A DNA stretch of 17,257 bases from an uncultured Tissierellia bacterium (GTDB lineage Bacteria; Bacillota; Clostridia; Tissierellales; Peptoniphilaceae). The position numbers and the translations under genes were made by a program. The DNA lies in the NCBI GenBank assembly GCA_902489145.1, contig CABTYV010000030.1:1-17257 (forward strand), given 5' to 3'. The first letter of the stretch is position 1, and every line of letters begins with the position of its first letter. Below are positions 7,039 through 14,563 of this stretch, piece by piece. The notes below the pieces were generated by a model that saw only the letters and a list, made by a program, of their open reading frames with translations, was not told the origin of the DNA and did no database searches.

Positions 7039-8496
7039 ATGTTCACACGTTCTGAGGAAAACTTGACCATGCTTTTTGACTTCTATGAGATGACCATGTC
7101 CAATGGCTATTTTGCCCATGGCATGCAGAATACCATCGGCTATTTTGATCTCTTTTACCGCAACAATCCGGACGAGGCGGGCTTTGCCATCTGCTGCGGC
7201 CTGGATACCATGATCGAATATATTCAAAATCTCCACTTTTCGGAGGAGGATTTGGCCTTTTTAAAGCAAAAAGGGATTTTTGAGGAAGCCTTTTTAGACT
7301 GGCTAAAGGATTTTCATTTTACAGGCGACATTTGGGCCGTCCCCGAAGGCTCCGTCGTTTTCCCGCGCGAGCCACTTGTGACCGTTCGCTCCAATATTGT
7401 TGAAGCCTCCCTCGTGGAGACCATGCTCCTGCTGACCATGAACCACCAAAGTCTGATCGCCAGCAAGGCCAGCCGCATTGTTCGGGCGGCCAAGGGCCGT
7501 GCGATTATGGAATTCGGCTCTCGGAGGGCGCAGGGCGCAGATGCGGCCAATTTAGGCGCCCGAGCCGCTTACATCGCCGGCTGTGTGGGGACGGCCGACA
7601 CCCTCTCCGACCAGCGCTTTGGGGTGCCCGCCCTCGGCACCATGGCCCACTCCTGGGTCATGATGTTCCCTTCCGAGCTGGATGCATTTAAAGCTTACGC
7701 AGAGACCTATCCTGAAAACTGCCTGCTTTTAGTCGATACCTATGACACCCTGGCCTCCGGCGTCCCCAATGCCATTCGCACCTTTGATGAGGTTTTAAAA
7801 CCCATGGGCAAGCGCCCCGCCGGCATCCGACTAGACAGCGGCGATATCGCCTATCTTTCCAAGCAAGCGCGGCGGATGCTGGATGAGGCGGGCTATCCCG
7901 ATGCGTCCATCGTCGCCTCCAACGCACTGGATGAATACCGCATTTCCGATATTTTAGGACAAGGTGCAAAGCTCAATTCCTTCGGCGTGGGCGAGAACCT
8001 CATCACGTCCAAAACAGATCCCGTATTCGGAGGCGTCTACAAGCTGGTGGCCGTGGAAAACGCAGACGGGCAATTGATTCCTAAAATTAAAATTTCTGAA
8101 AATGTTGAAAAAATTACCACCCCCGGCTTTAAGCATTTTTACCGTTTTTATGACAAAAAAACAGGAAAGGCGCTTGCTGACTACATTGCGCTGGCCGATG
8201 AAAAGGTGCCCGACGGCCGTCCTTTTGAAATTTTCCACCCCACCTATACCTGGAAACGCATGCTCATGAGTGACTATGACCTGCGTCCTATGCAGGAAGA
8301 AATTTTCAAAAACGGGAGGCTGGTCTATGAGCAGCCCAGCCTGGATCAGATTCGGGACTACTGCCAAAAGGAAGTGCAAAGTCTTTGGGATGAATATCTC
8401 CGCTTCGATAACCCCCATATTTATAAAGTGGATTTATCAAAAGACCTGTGGGATCTCAAGCATCAGCTCATGATGGAGCGTCCCACTCTTTCCTAA
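7039..8496 (+). CDS. pncB: Nicotinate phosphoribosyltransferase
   Basis: Makes nicotinate mononucleotide from nicotinate and PRPP with ATP hydrolysis, the entry step of the Preiss-Handler NAD salvage route in the cytoplasm. At 485 residues it is of the long form usual in Bacillota. Visible signatures are the N-terminal LLFDFYEMTMSNGYF-like stretch (about 11-25), FGSRRAQG (159-166), GTMAHSWVM (200-208) with the histidine (H204) phosphorylated in this family, LVDTYDT (231-237) and the PRPP-binding region RLDSGD (264-269). The ATG at 7039 follows GAGGAGG with a suitable gap. It is a single gene behind the palindrome at 6970. cinA at 14.5 kb carries an NMN-deamidase domain, whose product is the same nucleotide. 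Confidence 0.95.
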   Translation: MFTRSEENLTMLFDFYEMTMSNGYFAHGMQNTIGYFDLFYRNNPDEAGFAICCGLDTMIEYIQNLHFSEEDLAFLKQKGIFEEAFLDWLKDFHFTGDIWAVPEGSVVFPREPLVTVRSNIVEASLVETMLLLTMNHQSLIASKASRIVRAAKGRAIMEFGSRRAQGADAANLGARAAYIAGCVGTADTLSDQRFGVPALGTMAHSWVMMFPSELDAFKAYAETYPENCLLLVDTYDTLASGVPNAIRTFDEVLKPMGKRPAGIRLDSGDIAYLSKQARRMLDEAGYPDASIVASNALDEYRISDILGQGAKLNSFGVGENLITSKTDPVFGGVYKLVAVENADGQLIPKIKISENVEKITTPGFKHFYRFYDKKTGKALADYIALADEKVPDGRPFEIFHPTYTWKRMLMSDYDLRPMQEEIFKNGRLVYEQPSLDQIRDYCQKEVQSLWDEYLRFDNPHIYKVDLSKDLWDLKHQLMMERPTLS

Positions 8497-8514
8497 AAAA
8501 AATTAAAAAAGGCC

Positions 8515-8543
8515 TTGACAAAAACCGTGGGGCTTTTTATACT
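8515..8543 (+). promoter_or_regulatory. Promoter of the gntR-ABC operon
   Basis: TTGACA (8515-8520) and TATACT (8538-8543) are separated by exactly 17 bases, a near-consensus vegetative promoter. An 8-bp inverted repeat, GGCTTTTT (8531-8538) and AAAAAGCC (8584-8591), flanks the -10 box and the operator. Confidence 0.85.
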
Positions 8544-8548
8544 CTACT

Positions 8549-8568
8549 TGTACTATTCGTCTAGTACA
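8549..8568. promoter_or_regulatory. Inverted-repeat operator, probable autoregulation by the GntR protein
   Basis: TGTACTA (8549-8555) and TAGTACA (8562-8568) form a perfect 7-bp inverted repeat with a six-base spacer, placed at the expected transcription start just after the -10 box. A repressor here would block initiation. Assignment to the adjacent YtrA-type regulator is inferred from position. Confidence 0.7.
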
Positions 8569-8629
8569 CTAATACAATAATACAAAAAGCCTGCCCCATC
8601 GCATCCATTTTGTATAGAAAGGAGCTGTC

Positions 8630-9034
8630 ATGACGAATGAGTTTTCCTCTTCCCGCCCCATTTACCTTCAGCTAATTGATAAATTTCTTTTAGCGATCGT
8701 TCGCGGTCAATGGGCCCCAGGCGAAAAGATGCCGAGCGTTCGCCAGCTTGCCCTGGACTTTGGGGTCAATCCCAATACGATCCAAAAAAGCCTGGCGGAG
8801 CTGGAGCAAATGGGCTATGCACGATCCGAGCGCACGGTGGGCCGCTACATTACCGACGATGAGGAAAAGATTCAAGCCTTGAAAAAGGAGCTTGCCCTGA
8901 AGGAAATCGACCGATTTGTCGATCAAATGCAAACTCTCTCCCTCGACTGCGAGAAAGCCTGTCAGTTGGTGGAACGTCGCTGGAAGGAAAGGCCCAAAAC
9001 AGAAAGGAAGGTGCCAGACCATGTCATTAATTGA
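8630..9034 (+). CDS. GntR-family transcriptional regulator, YtrA subfamily
   Basis: A short, 134-residue GntR protein of the YtrA type: a winged helix (residues ~10-75) with only a short helical tail (about 78-125) rather than a large effector domain. Hallmarks are PIYLQLIDKF (10-19), GEKMPSVRQLALDFGVNPNTIQKSLAELEQMG across the recognition helix (31-62) and the wing with SERTVGRYIT. These regulators usually repress the ABC transporter genes encoded next to them, and this one precedes and overlaps such a pair. The ATG at 8630 has AAAGGAG six to seven bases upstream. The operator at 8549 probably makes the operon self-regulated. The inducing signal is unknown; cell-envelope stress or peptides are known inducers elsewhere. 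Confidence 0.9.
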   Translation: MTNEFSSSRPIYLQLIDKFLLAIVRGQWAPGEKMPSVRQLALDFGVNPNTIQKSLAELEQMGYARSERTVGRYITDDEEKIQALKKELALKEIDRFVDQMQTLSLDCEKACQLVERRWKERPKTERKVPDHVIN

Positions 9035-9713
9035 ACTCAAGAATTTAAAACGAAATTATCGATCCTTTCCAGCCCTGCGCGGTCTGGATCTGTCCCTGGA
9101 GGCCGGCCATATCGTCGGTTTGATGGGCCCCAACGGTTCCGGTAAAACGACCCTGCTCCGTATCCTGGGTGCCTTTGATATGTCCTATAGCGGAGAAGTC
9201 CTGATCAATGGCAAAAAACCTGGCCTGGAAAGTCGTGCGATCACCTCCTACCTACCGGATCGACCCTCCTTTCCTGAGCACAACACTCCCATACAATTAA
9301 TCCGGCTCTACCAACGCTTTTTCTCCGATTTTAATGATCAGAAGGCACGAAAAATGTTGGAATCCCTCGATTTGGACCTTGCCCAACCCTTATCCGAAAT
9401 GTCTAAGGGGATGAAGGAAAAGGTACAGGTCGTGATGACCATGTCACGCGATGCGAAGATCTATTTGTTGGATGAGCCCATCTCCGGAGTGGATCCCGCG
9501 GCCCGCCAAGTGATCCTGAAGCTCATTTTGGAAAACTATAATCCCGATTCCCTGCTCATCCTCTCCACCCACCAGATTCACGATATCGAAGCCGTCATTG
9601 ATGATGTGATCTTTCTGAAGTGGGGAGAAATTACACTCTTTGATAACGCGGACGCCGTGCGCGAACGCGAGCATAAGTCCATTAACGAACTTTTTGAGGA
9701 GGTCTTTCAATGA
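9021..9713 (+). CDS. ABC transporter ATP-binding protein (YtrB-like)
   Basis: A 230-residue nucleotide-binding subunit. The Walker A motif GPNGSGKTT is at 36-44, the signature region MSKGMKEKV at 127-135, Walker B IYLLDEP at 147-153 with the D-loop SGVDP, and the switch histidine in STHQ at 184. The signature SKGMKEK departs from classical LSGGQ in the way common to ABC-2 type exporters. The position usually held by the Q-loop glutamine has YLPD instead. I start at ATG 9021 with GGAAGG nine bases upstream; a longer in-frame opening at 8916 lies wholly inside gntR and has no support. It overlaps gntR by 14 bases and the permease by the four-base ATGA, so all three are translated together. Confidence 0.92.
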   Translation: MSLIELKNLKRNYRSFPALRGLDLSLEAGHIVGLMGPNGSGKTTLLRILGAFDMSYSGEVLINGKKPGLESRAITSYLPDRPSFPEHNTPIQLIRLYQRFFSDFNDQKARKMLESLDLDLAQPLSEMSKGMKEKVQVVMTMSRDAKIYLLDEPISGVDPAARQVILKLILENYNPDSLLILSTHQIHDIEAVIDDVIFLKWGEITLFDNADAVREREHKSINELFEEVFQ

Positions 9714-10543
9714 TTGGCAAGCTTTACAAGCAAATGATGAAGGATAGCGCCAAAACGATCTTTTCAATCATATTAATTTCCTTCCTGGCGCTCACCGCCC
9801 CCACGCTCCTTCAAATGTTCAATATGTATGGTCCCATGAATCAGCTGGCCTATGTGCTCTATATCGTTTTTTTGGTCGGCTCCCATATCGCCATCTTTCT
9901 GATCATTATCTACCGGGACTATCAAAATATGTTTGCAGATCGCGCCTACTTTTACCGGTCCATACCAGCCAGCGGTCGCTCCTTCACCGCTGCCAGAACC
10001 CTCTACTACATCAGCTACCATTTTATCGCCGTGGTCTCAGTGATCCTCCAGCTCCTGCTCCTGGGTCTGATGACCTACTGGACGCTGGCTCGAGAAGGAA
10101 ACTTCCCTGCACTTTCGGAAGTTATTGGACAAATATGGACCGCTATAAAGCCCTATATTTTCAACGAACAGTTCCCCCGCTTGGTCCTAGCCATCTTAAC
10201 GGGAACGCTGCTCACCTGCGTTTCCCTTCCGATGATCGTAAGCTTGGGTACTCAGGAACGTTTGAACCGCTATGGGATCGGTGGTCCCATCATTGTCGGT
10301 GTGATCTTCTCTTTCATAAACTCCATCATCAATTTCCTGATCGAACTGCAATCCGGCAGCCTGGAAGCAGTCAATACCGTAGCTGAGATCGGAACAACCT
10401 CGATGGAAAATGGCGGTCCGGATACCTTTATCGCCTCCATCGACCGTATGCCTACCTGGATGATTTTAATTGAACTGCTTCTGATCCTTGTCTGCTGGGG
10501 CATTACCACCTATTCCACCGACCATAAAATTGCTCTTCGCTAG
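9710..10543 (+). CDS. ABC-2 type transporter membrane subunit
   Basis: A 277-residue integral membrane protein with about six predicted transmembrane segments, roughly at 17-37, 44-68, 97-122, 155-180, 193-213 and 250-270. A cytoplasmic loop near 75-95 (DRAYFYRSIPASGRSFTAARTLYY) matches the style of the YtrC/D and bacitracin-type ABC-2 permeases. It starts within the ATPase stop codon (ATGA), so it is the obvious partner of that ATPase. The substrate is unknown. Transporters under YtrA-type regulators often act in cell-wall antibiotic or peptide resistance; that is known for relatives and only suggested here. The unit ends at the terminator at 10572. Confidence 0.85.
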   Translation: MIGKLYKQMMKDSAKTIFSIILISFLALTAPTLLQMFNMYGPMNQLAYVLYIVFLVGSHIAIFLIIIYRDYQNMFADRAYFYRSIPASGRSFTAARTLYYISYHFIAVVSVILQLLLLGLMTYWTLAREGNFPALSEVIGQIWTAIKPYIFNEQFPRLVLAILTGTLLTCVSLPMIVSLGTQERLNRYGIGGPIIVGVIFSFINSIINFLIELQSGSLEAVNTVAEIGTTSMENGGPDTFIASIDRMPTWMILIELLLILVCWGITTYSTDHKIALR

Positions 10544-10571
10544 TCGATCCCCCAATAGCCTCAGAATTAAT

Positions 10572-10615
10572 AAAAAAGAAGCGCACCGCCTTTACAGCAA
10601 TGCGCTTCTTTTTTT
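10572..10615. terminator. Bidirectional intrinsic terminator between the permease and pta
   Basis: Six A plus GAAGCGCA (10572-10585) pair perfectly with TGCGCTTC plus T run (10601-10615) around a 15-base loop. A and T runs on either side allow termination of both converging units. Confidence 0.93.
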
Positions 10616-10628
10616 GCTTATTGTTGTT

Positions 10629-11603
10629 TTAAAGTGCCTGGAAGGCAGTCACAATGCCCATCTGATAGGCATCCTCTTCTGAGCAACCACGAGAAAGGTC
10701 GTTCACAGGTCTGGCCATGCCCTGCAGGATCGGACCCAGCGCCGTATAATTGCCCAAACGTTGCGCCACCTTGTAGGAAATATTGCCCGCCTGCAGATCC
10801 GGGAAGATAAAGACGGTGGCCTGTCCCGCCACATCACTGCCCGGCGCCTTACGCGCTGCTACGACGGGATCAATCGCCGCATCAAACTGAAGCTCCCCAT
10901 CAATCATCAGCTGAGGATATCGCTCCTTGGCAATGCGAGTCGCATTGGCCATCTTTTCCTGCTCCGGTGAGGAAGCGGATCCCTTCGTCGAGAAGGAAAG
11001 AAGAGCCGCACGAGGATCAATGCCAAAGCTGCGTGCGGTCCGGCAGGTTTCGGCCGCAATATCGGCAATCTCTTCCGCCTTCGGATTAAAATTAACCGCA
11101 CTATCCGCAAAAATATAGCGACGGGTATCATCCGGCGAAATCATCACAAAGCAGCCCGAAACCATCTTCGATTCCGGTCCCATCTTGATAATCTGCAAAC
11201 CTGGTAAAATGGTTTGGGCGGTCGTGCCCACAGCGCCTGAAACCAGTCCGTCTGCCCGATCCATATAGACGAGCATGGTCCCAAAATAGTTTCGATCCTT
11301 GAGCTTTTCTCTTGCCTGCTCTTCCGTCGCCTTTCCCTTGCGCCGTTCCACGAAGCGCGCCACCATGGCCTCAAAATCATCGTAATGAGCCGGATCAATG
11401 ATCTGAAGGTCTCCCAAATCCAATTCAAATTCTTTTGCCAGCACCCGAATCTCTTTCGGATTGCCCAGAAGAATCGGAACGATCAAGCCATCCTTCGAAT
11501 GACGAACCGCCGCCTTCAAAATTCTTTCATCATTGCCTTCCGGATAGACAATCCGTATCTTTTTTCCTTTAATAGCCTGTGCCATTTCATCAATCAGTCC
11601 CAT
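10629..11603 (-). CDS. pta: Phosphate acetyltransferase
   Basis: Converts acetyl-CoA and phosphate to acetyl phosphate, the step before acetate kinase in acetate fermentation. The 324 residues match the short, single-domain clostridial form. Visible family stretches are IVYPEGNDERILKAA (18-32), DGLVSGAVGTTA (near 118-129), FVMISPDD and IFADSAVNFNP (near 152-174), LSFSTKGSA (near 202-210), ELQFDAAIDPVVAARKAPGS (near 237-256) and FPDLQAGNISYKVAQR (near 268-283). The ATG at 11603 follows AGGAGG with a five-base gap. No acetate kinase gene is nearby, so it must lie elsewhere. The 131 bases upstream hold no clear terminator; a minus-strand TAGAAT near 11700 might be a -10 box. It could also be read through from the par operon. 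Confidence 0.95.
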   Translation of the reverse strand: MGLIDEMAQAIKGKKIRIVYPEGNDERILKAAVRHSKDGLIVPILLGNPKEIRVLAKEFELDLGDLQIIDPAHYDDFEAMVARFVERRKGKATEEQAREKLKDRNYFGTMLVYMDRADGLVSGAVGTTAQTILPGLQIIKMGPESKMVSGCFVMISPDDTRRYIFADSAVNFNPKAEEIADIAAETCRTARSFGIDPRAALLSFSTKGSASSPEQEKMANATRIAKERYPQLMIDGELQFDAAIDPVVAARKAPGSDVAGQATVFIFPDLQAGNISYKVAQRLGNYTALGPILQGMARPVNDLSRGCSEEDAYQMGIVTAFQAL

Positions 11604-11734
11604 GATTCCTCCTTTTTCTCCTTTGGAAAAAACCTCTTTATTCCCTCTCCTTGCGCGCCGGTTTCGCTAGCGCCACCGGGAATCCCTCCATCTTATTCTA
11701 CCCACTTCCTAGAAAAAACTTCCCTGGGGCCTTC

Positions 11735-12673
11735 CTACTGTTGCAGAGCCAGCGCCAAGGCCTTTTCCTCTTCTGGCGATAAGGCCTTGGAAGCTCCCCC
11801 ATTTCGAATTTCCTTGGCGAACGTGTTCGAGCTATGCCGCGCGTAAATGGTCGTAAGCATCACGCCATTTCGGTGCATATCCAACATACAGAGAGAATAG
11901 GAAAGCTCCCCCGTTAGATCTTCGAAGGCATCGTATCGAACCAGTGCCACCTTTTGAATTGCTAAATATAACTGATCCTTCAAAAGGCCTGTTTCTCGAC
12001 GAAGATTTTCAGCGCTATCCTCGCCCAATTTCGTCAATTTTTGATTGAGCTGGTTTTGCATGGTCTCCTGGCGGCGGTTCAGCTCCTCCGTTACCTCCTG
12101 TAAGGCCTGCTTGGTGGAGCCTTCCAGCTGATTCATCTGCTGGCTAATCCGTCCATCCAGCTTCTGCAGGCTGTCCGAAGCCTGGGCGTGATAATACTTA
12201 AGCTGTTCCTTTGAATAAGCGGAAAGCTCCTCAATCCGATTGGTCTGGTCCTCCACGGCCTTGCGATTTTCCTTATCCACTTGATCCATCTGGGCAAAAA
12301 CCACCTCATCCAGCCGCTTCATGTTGGACATCATTTGGGCGCTGGTTTGATCGAGCTGGCCCAGGACCTGCTTCGATACCCGCTGAAATTTTTCATCAAT
12401 CGCCGCCGTCTGATCCGTATCGGTCTTTTGAATCCAAGCTTCAATTCGGTTCATCTTATCATGAGCTTCCAAATTCTGACTTTTGAATTGCTCCAGCTCG
12501 CTCCCAAATTGGACCAGAAGCTCTTCAATAGAGACTTCTCCTCGTCCCCGCAATAAATAATCATACCGCTTGCGCAGCCGGTTCAGCCGTTTATTGGTAT
12601 TCGATGCAATGGAGACGGACATGATGGTCGCAATCACGGCAACCACCAGGACCAAAATCTCAAAAATAGGCAT
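11735..12673 (-). CDS. Membrane-anchored coiled-coil protein with split DUF4446
   Basis: A 312-residue protein with an N-terminal transmembrane helix (about 4-22), followed by NKRLNRLRKRYDYLLRGRGEVSIEELL-like sequence (26-54) typical of the first half of DUF4446. The second half, LAIQKVALVRYDAF.DLTGELSYSLCMLD..RNGVMLTTIYAR, appears only after residue ~235. Between lie about 180 residues of highly charged, Q/E/K-rich heptad-like sequence (60-240), predicted as long coiled coil. Ordinary DUF4446 proteins are about 160-170 residues with little between the halves, so this one is roughly doubled. The ATG overlaps the parB stop codon by one base, so it belongs to the par operon. Function is unknown; membrane attachment plus co-expression suggests a partition-linked role. 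Confidence 0.75.
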   Translation of the reverse strand: MPIFEILVLVVAVIATIMSVSIASNTNKRLNRLRKRYDYLLRGRGEVSIEELLVQFGSELEQFKSQNLEAHDKMNRIEAWIQKTDTDQTAAIDEKFQRVSKQVLGQLDQTSAQMMSNMKRLDEVVFAQMDQVDKENRKAVEDQTNRIEELSAYSKEQLKYYHAQASDSLQKLDGRISQQMNQLEGSTKQALQEVTEELNRRQETMQNQLNQKLTKLGEDSAENLRRETGLLKDQLYLAIQKVALVRYDAFEDLTGELSYSLCMLDMHRNGVMLTTIYARHSSNTFAKEIRNGGASKALSPEEEKALALALQQ

Positions 12674-13713
12674 CAGTCCCTCCCTCCAAGCAGAAGATCA
12701 CTCAGTTGATTCAGATCGTCCGTGGAATAGCAGGTGAGCTGGATTTCCCAGCCCTTTCTCCTCTTTTGAATCTGTACCTCACGTCCCAGCGCCTGTCCTA
12801 AATTCTCTTCTAATCCGCTGATATACAAATCCTTTTGGCGCACCCGCTTCTGCTTCTGCTCTTGTCGGTTCACATTGGTTCTGCCTTCAATGAACAAACG
12901 TCTGAGCTTGGCTCTTTTTCTCAAGTCCTTCTCTGCCAAAAGGGTCCGAGCTTGCGACGAGGTTAAAGTGCCCTCTCTTAGCGCAACCAGGCTGTCTTCA
13001 TCAAGCTGCAGGAGCCGGGTGGCATTGGCCACATAGGCTCTGGATTTGCCCAAGGCTTCCGCTAAATTTTGCTGGGTCAATGCATAGGCCTGCATAATTT
13101 CACGGTAGGCTTGTGCTTCTTCAAAGGGGTTCAGATCTTCTCGTTGCACATTTTCGACTACGGACAACAAGGCGCTTTCTTCTACGCCCTCCTCCCGAAC
13201 AATCACCGGTAGCTGGTCCAATCCTGCCATTTTAGAAGCCCGGAAGCGTCGCTCGCCGGCTACAATTTCATAGGGCGGGCGTCCTGGCATGGTATTTTTT
13301 TTCACCAACAGTGGCTGTAAAATCCCATATTTTCGGATGGATTCCGCCAGCTCCTCCAAACCAGCCTGATCAAATTCCTTTCGCGGCTGGTCTGGATTCG
13401 CATCCATTTGGTCAATCGGCAGGATCAAGCCAAAATGTCGCTCTGCTTCCTGGTTGGAAGCGGCTTCATCATCTTCCCGTTTTTTTTCATCTTCTGTCGC
13501 TTCCTGCTGATCCTTCCGCGTGTTCGTCACTTCCTTTTCTTGCTTTTTCTTTGTAGGCTTCCTTCGGCTGGCCCTTTTGGTTGTTTTTGGCTGCGCCGTC
13601 TCCTCTTCATTTACCTTTTTTTCTTCAAGCTTAGCTTCCTGCTCCGTGTTCTCCTGGCTCAGGCCGGGAATTAACGCTCCCAGACCTCGTCCCAAACCTT
13701 TTTTTCGAGTCAT
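12673..13713 (-). CDS. parB: Chromosome partition protein ParB (Spo0J) with extended charged linker
   Basis: A CTP-dependent clamp that loads at parS and spreads on DNA. Its 346 residues begin with KKGLGRGLGALIPG (4-17), the usual ParA-interacting tip. Residues ~20-92 are an unusually long stretch of Lys, Glu, Thr and Gln with no predicted fold; relatives of about 280 residues have only a short linker. The CTPase domain has NPDQPRKEF (106-114), GERRFRAS (153-160) and ENVQREDLNPFEEA (187-200). The DNA-binding helix-turn-helix is at about 211-235 (TQQNLAEALGKSRAYVANATRL), and the C-terminal dimer domain ends the protein. GGAGG lies just before the ATG at 13713. It follows parA by 76 bases and overlaps the DUF4446 gene. 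Its sites are probably the TGTTTCATATGAAACA repeats at 15.8-16.1 kb. Confidence 0.97.
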   Translation of the reverse strand: MTRKKGLGRGLGALIPGLSQENTEQEAKLEEKKVNEEETAQPKTTKRASRRKPTKKKQEKEVTNTRKDQQEATEDEKKREDDEAASNQEAERHFGLILPIDQMDANPDQPRKEFDQAGLEELAESIRKYGILQPLLVKKNTMPGRPPYEIVAGERRFRASKMAGLDQLPVIVREEGVEESALLSVVENVQREDLNPFEEAQAYREIMQAYALTQQNLAEALGKSRAYVANATRLLQLDEDSLVALREGTLTSSQARTLLAEKDLRKRAKLRRLFIEGRTNVNRQEQKQKRVRQKDLYISGLEENLGQALGREVQIQKRRKGWEIQLTCYSTDDLNQLSDLLLGGRD

Positions 13714-13789
13714 ATTTCCTCCATCCCTATAATCACCAATGAGATCGATACTTCCTGCGACGGATCAATTCCCCGCGATCGGATTGTTA

Positions 13790-14563
13790 TTATTTATTAC
13801 GTTTCTTAAACTCCTTCGCCAGATTAATATAAGCTTTAGCGCCCTTGGAGCTTTTATCATATTGAATAACTGACTCTCCATAGGAGGGTGCCTCTGCTAC
13901 TCGAATATTGCGAGGAATGATCGTTTGAAAAACCTTATCGCCAAAGTAACGGTTCACCTCATCCATCACGTCCTGAGAAAGGTTGGTGCGTTGATCCACC
14001 ATCTGTAGGACCACACCCCCAATAGCCAAATCAGGATTCACCTGAGAACGAATTAAGTCAATGGTGGAAACCAACTGGCTGACTCCTTCAAGGGCATAGT
14101 ATTCCGCCTGGATCGGGATTAAAACCGACTGAGAAGCTGCCAAAGCGTTTAACGATAGCAGGCCCAAAGACGGCGGACAGTCTATAAAAATGAAATCATA
14201 TTCTGGTTCTATTGCTTCGATCACATGCTTCAGCCGTGCATACGGTTCCTCCATAGAGAGCGCCTCGATTTCAAAGCCTGTCAAGGCAGGCGTAGAAGCT
14301 ATCAAATCCAGATGCTTCGCCACGATCTCATGAATCGCCTCTTTTACCGGATTTTCATCAACCAAAAGCGCATAGATGTCCGTCTCAATCTGATCCTTAT
14401 GAATGCCAAAACCCGAACTCGTATTGCCCTGAGGATCCAGGTCGATCACTAAAATTTTTTTCTTGAAAATTCCGGTCATGGCCAAGGCGGCAGAAAGATT
14501 TATGACCGTCGTCGTCTTTCCAACGCCTCCCTTTTGATTATAAACACTAATAACCTTTGCCAT
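13790..14563 (-). CDS. parA: Chromosome partition ATPase ParA (Soj)
   Basis: A 257-residue deviant-Walker ATPase that works with ParB in origin segregation and in Bacillota also influences DnaA. The P-loop KGGVGKTT is at 11-18 with the signature lysine K11, DLDPQGN at 41-47 gives the switch I aspartate region, and DCPPSLGLLSLNAL (near 133-146) is Walker B. The C-terminal part has TIIPRNIRVAEAPSYG, typical of chromosomal Soj. ATG 14563 has AGGAGG four bases upstream. It overlaps the cinA stop by 17 bases, placing cinA, parA, parB and the DUF4446 gene in one minus-strand operon. The 76-base gap before parB shows no strong terminator or promoter. Confidence 0.97.
   Translation of the reverse strand: MAKVISVYNQKGGVGKTTTVINLSAALAMTGIFKKKILVIDLDPQGNTSSGFGIHKDQIETDIYALLVDENPVKEAIHEIVAKHLDLIASTPALTGFEIEALSMEEPYARLKHVIEAIEPEYDFIFIDCPPSLGLLSLNALAASQSVLIPIQAEYYALEGVSQLVSTIDLIRSQVNPDLAIGGVVLQMVDQRTNLSQDVMDEVNRYFGDKVFQTIIPRNIRVAEAPSYGESVIQYDKSSKGAKAYINLAKEFKKRNK

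Noticed and set aside
8505..8538. A terminator for pncB formed by AAAAAGGCC and GGGGCTTTTT.
   Set aside because: The stem has a mismatch and overlaps the -35 box of the next promoter; pairing is too weak to call.
13714..13789. A separate parB promoter or operator in the parA-parB gap.
   Set aside because: Only short GATCG repeats and a weak TTATAG are seen, with no -35 box; read-through from parA is enough.
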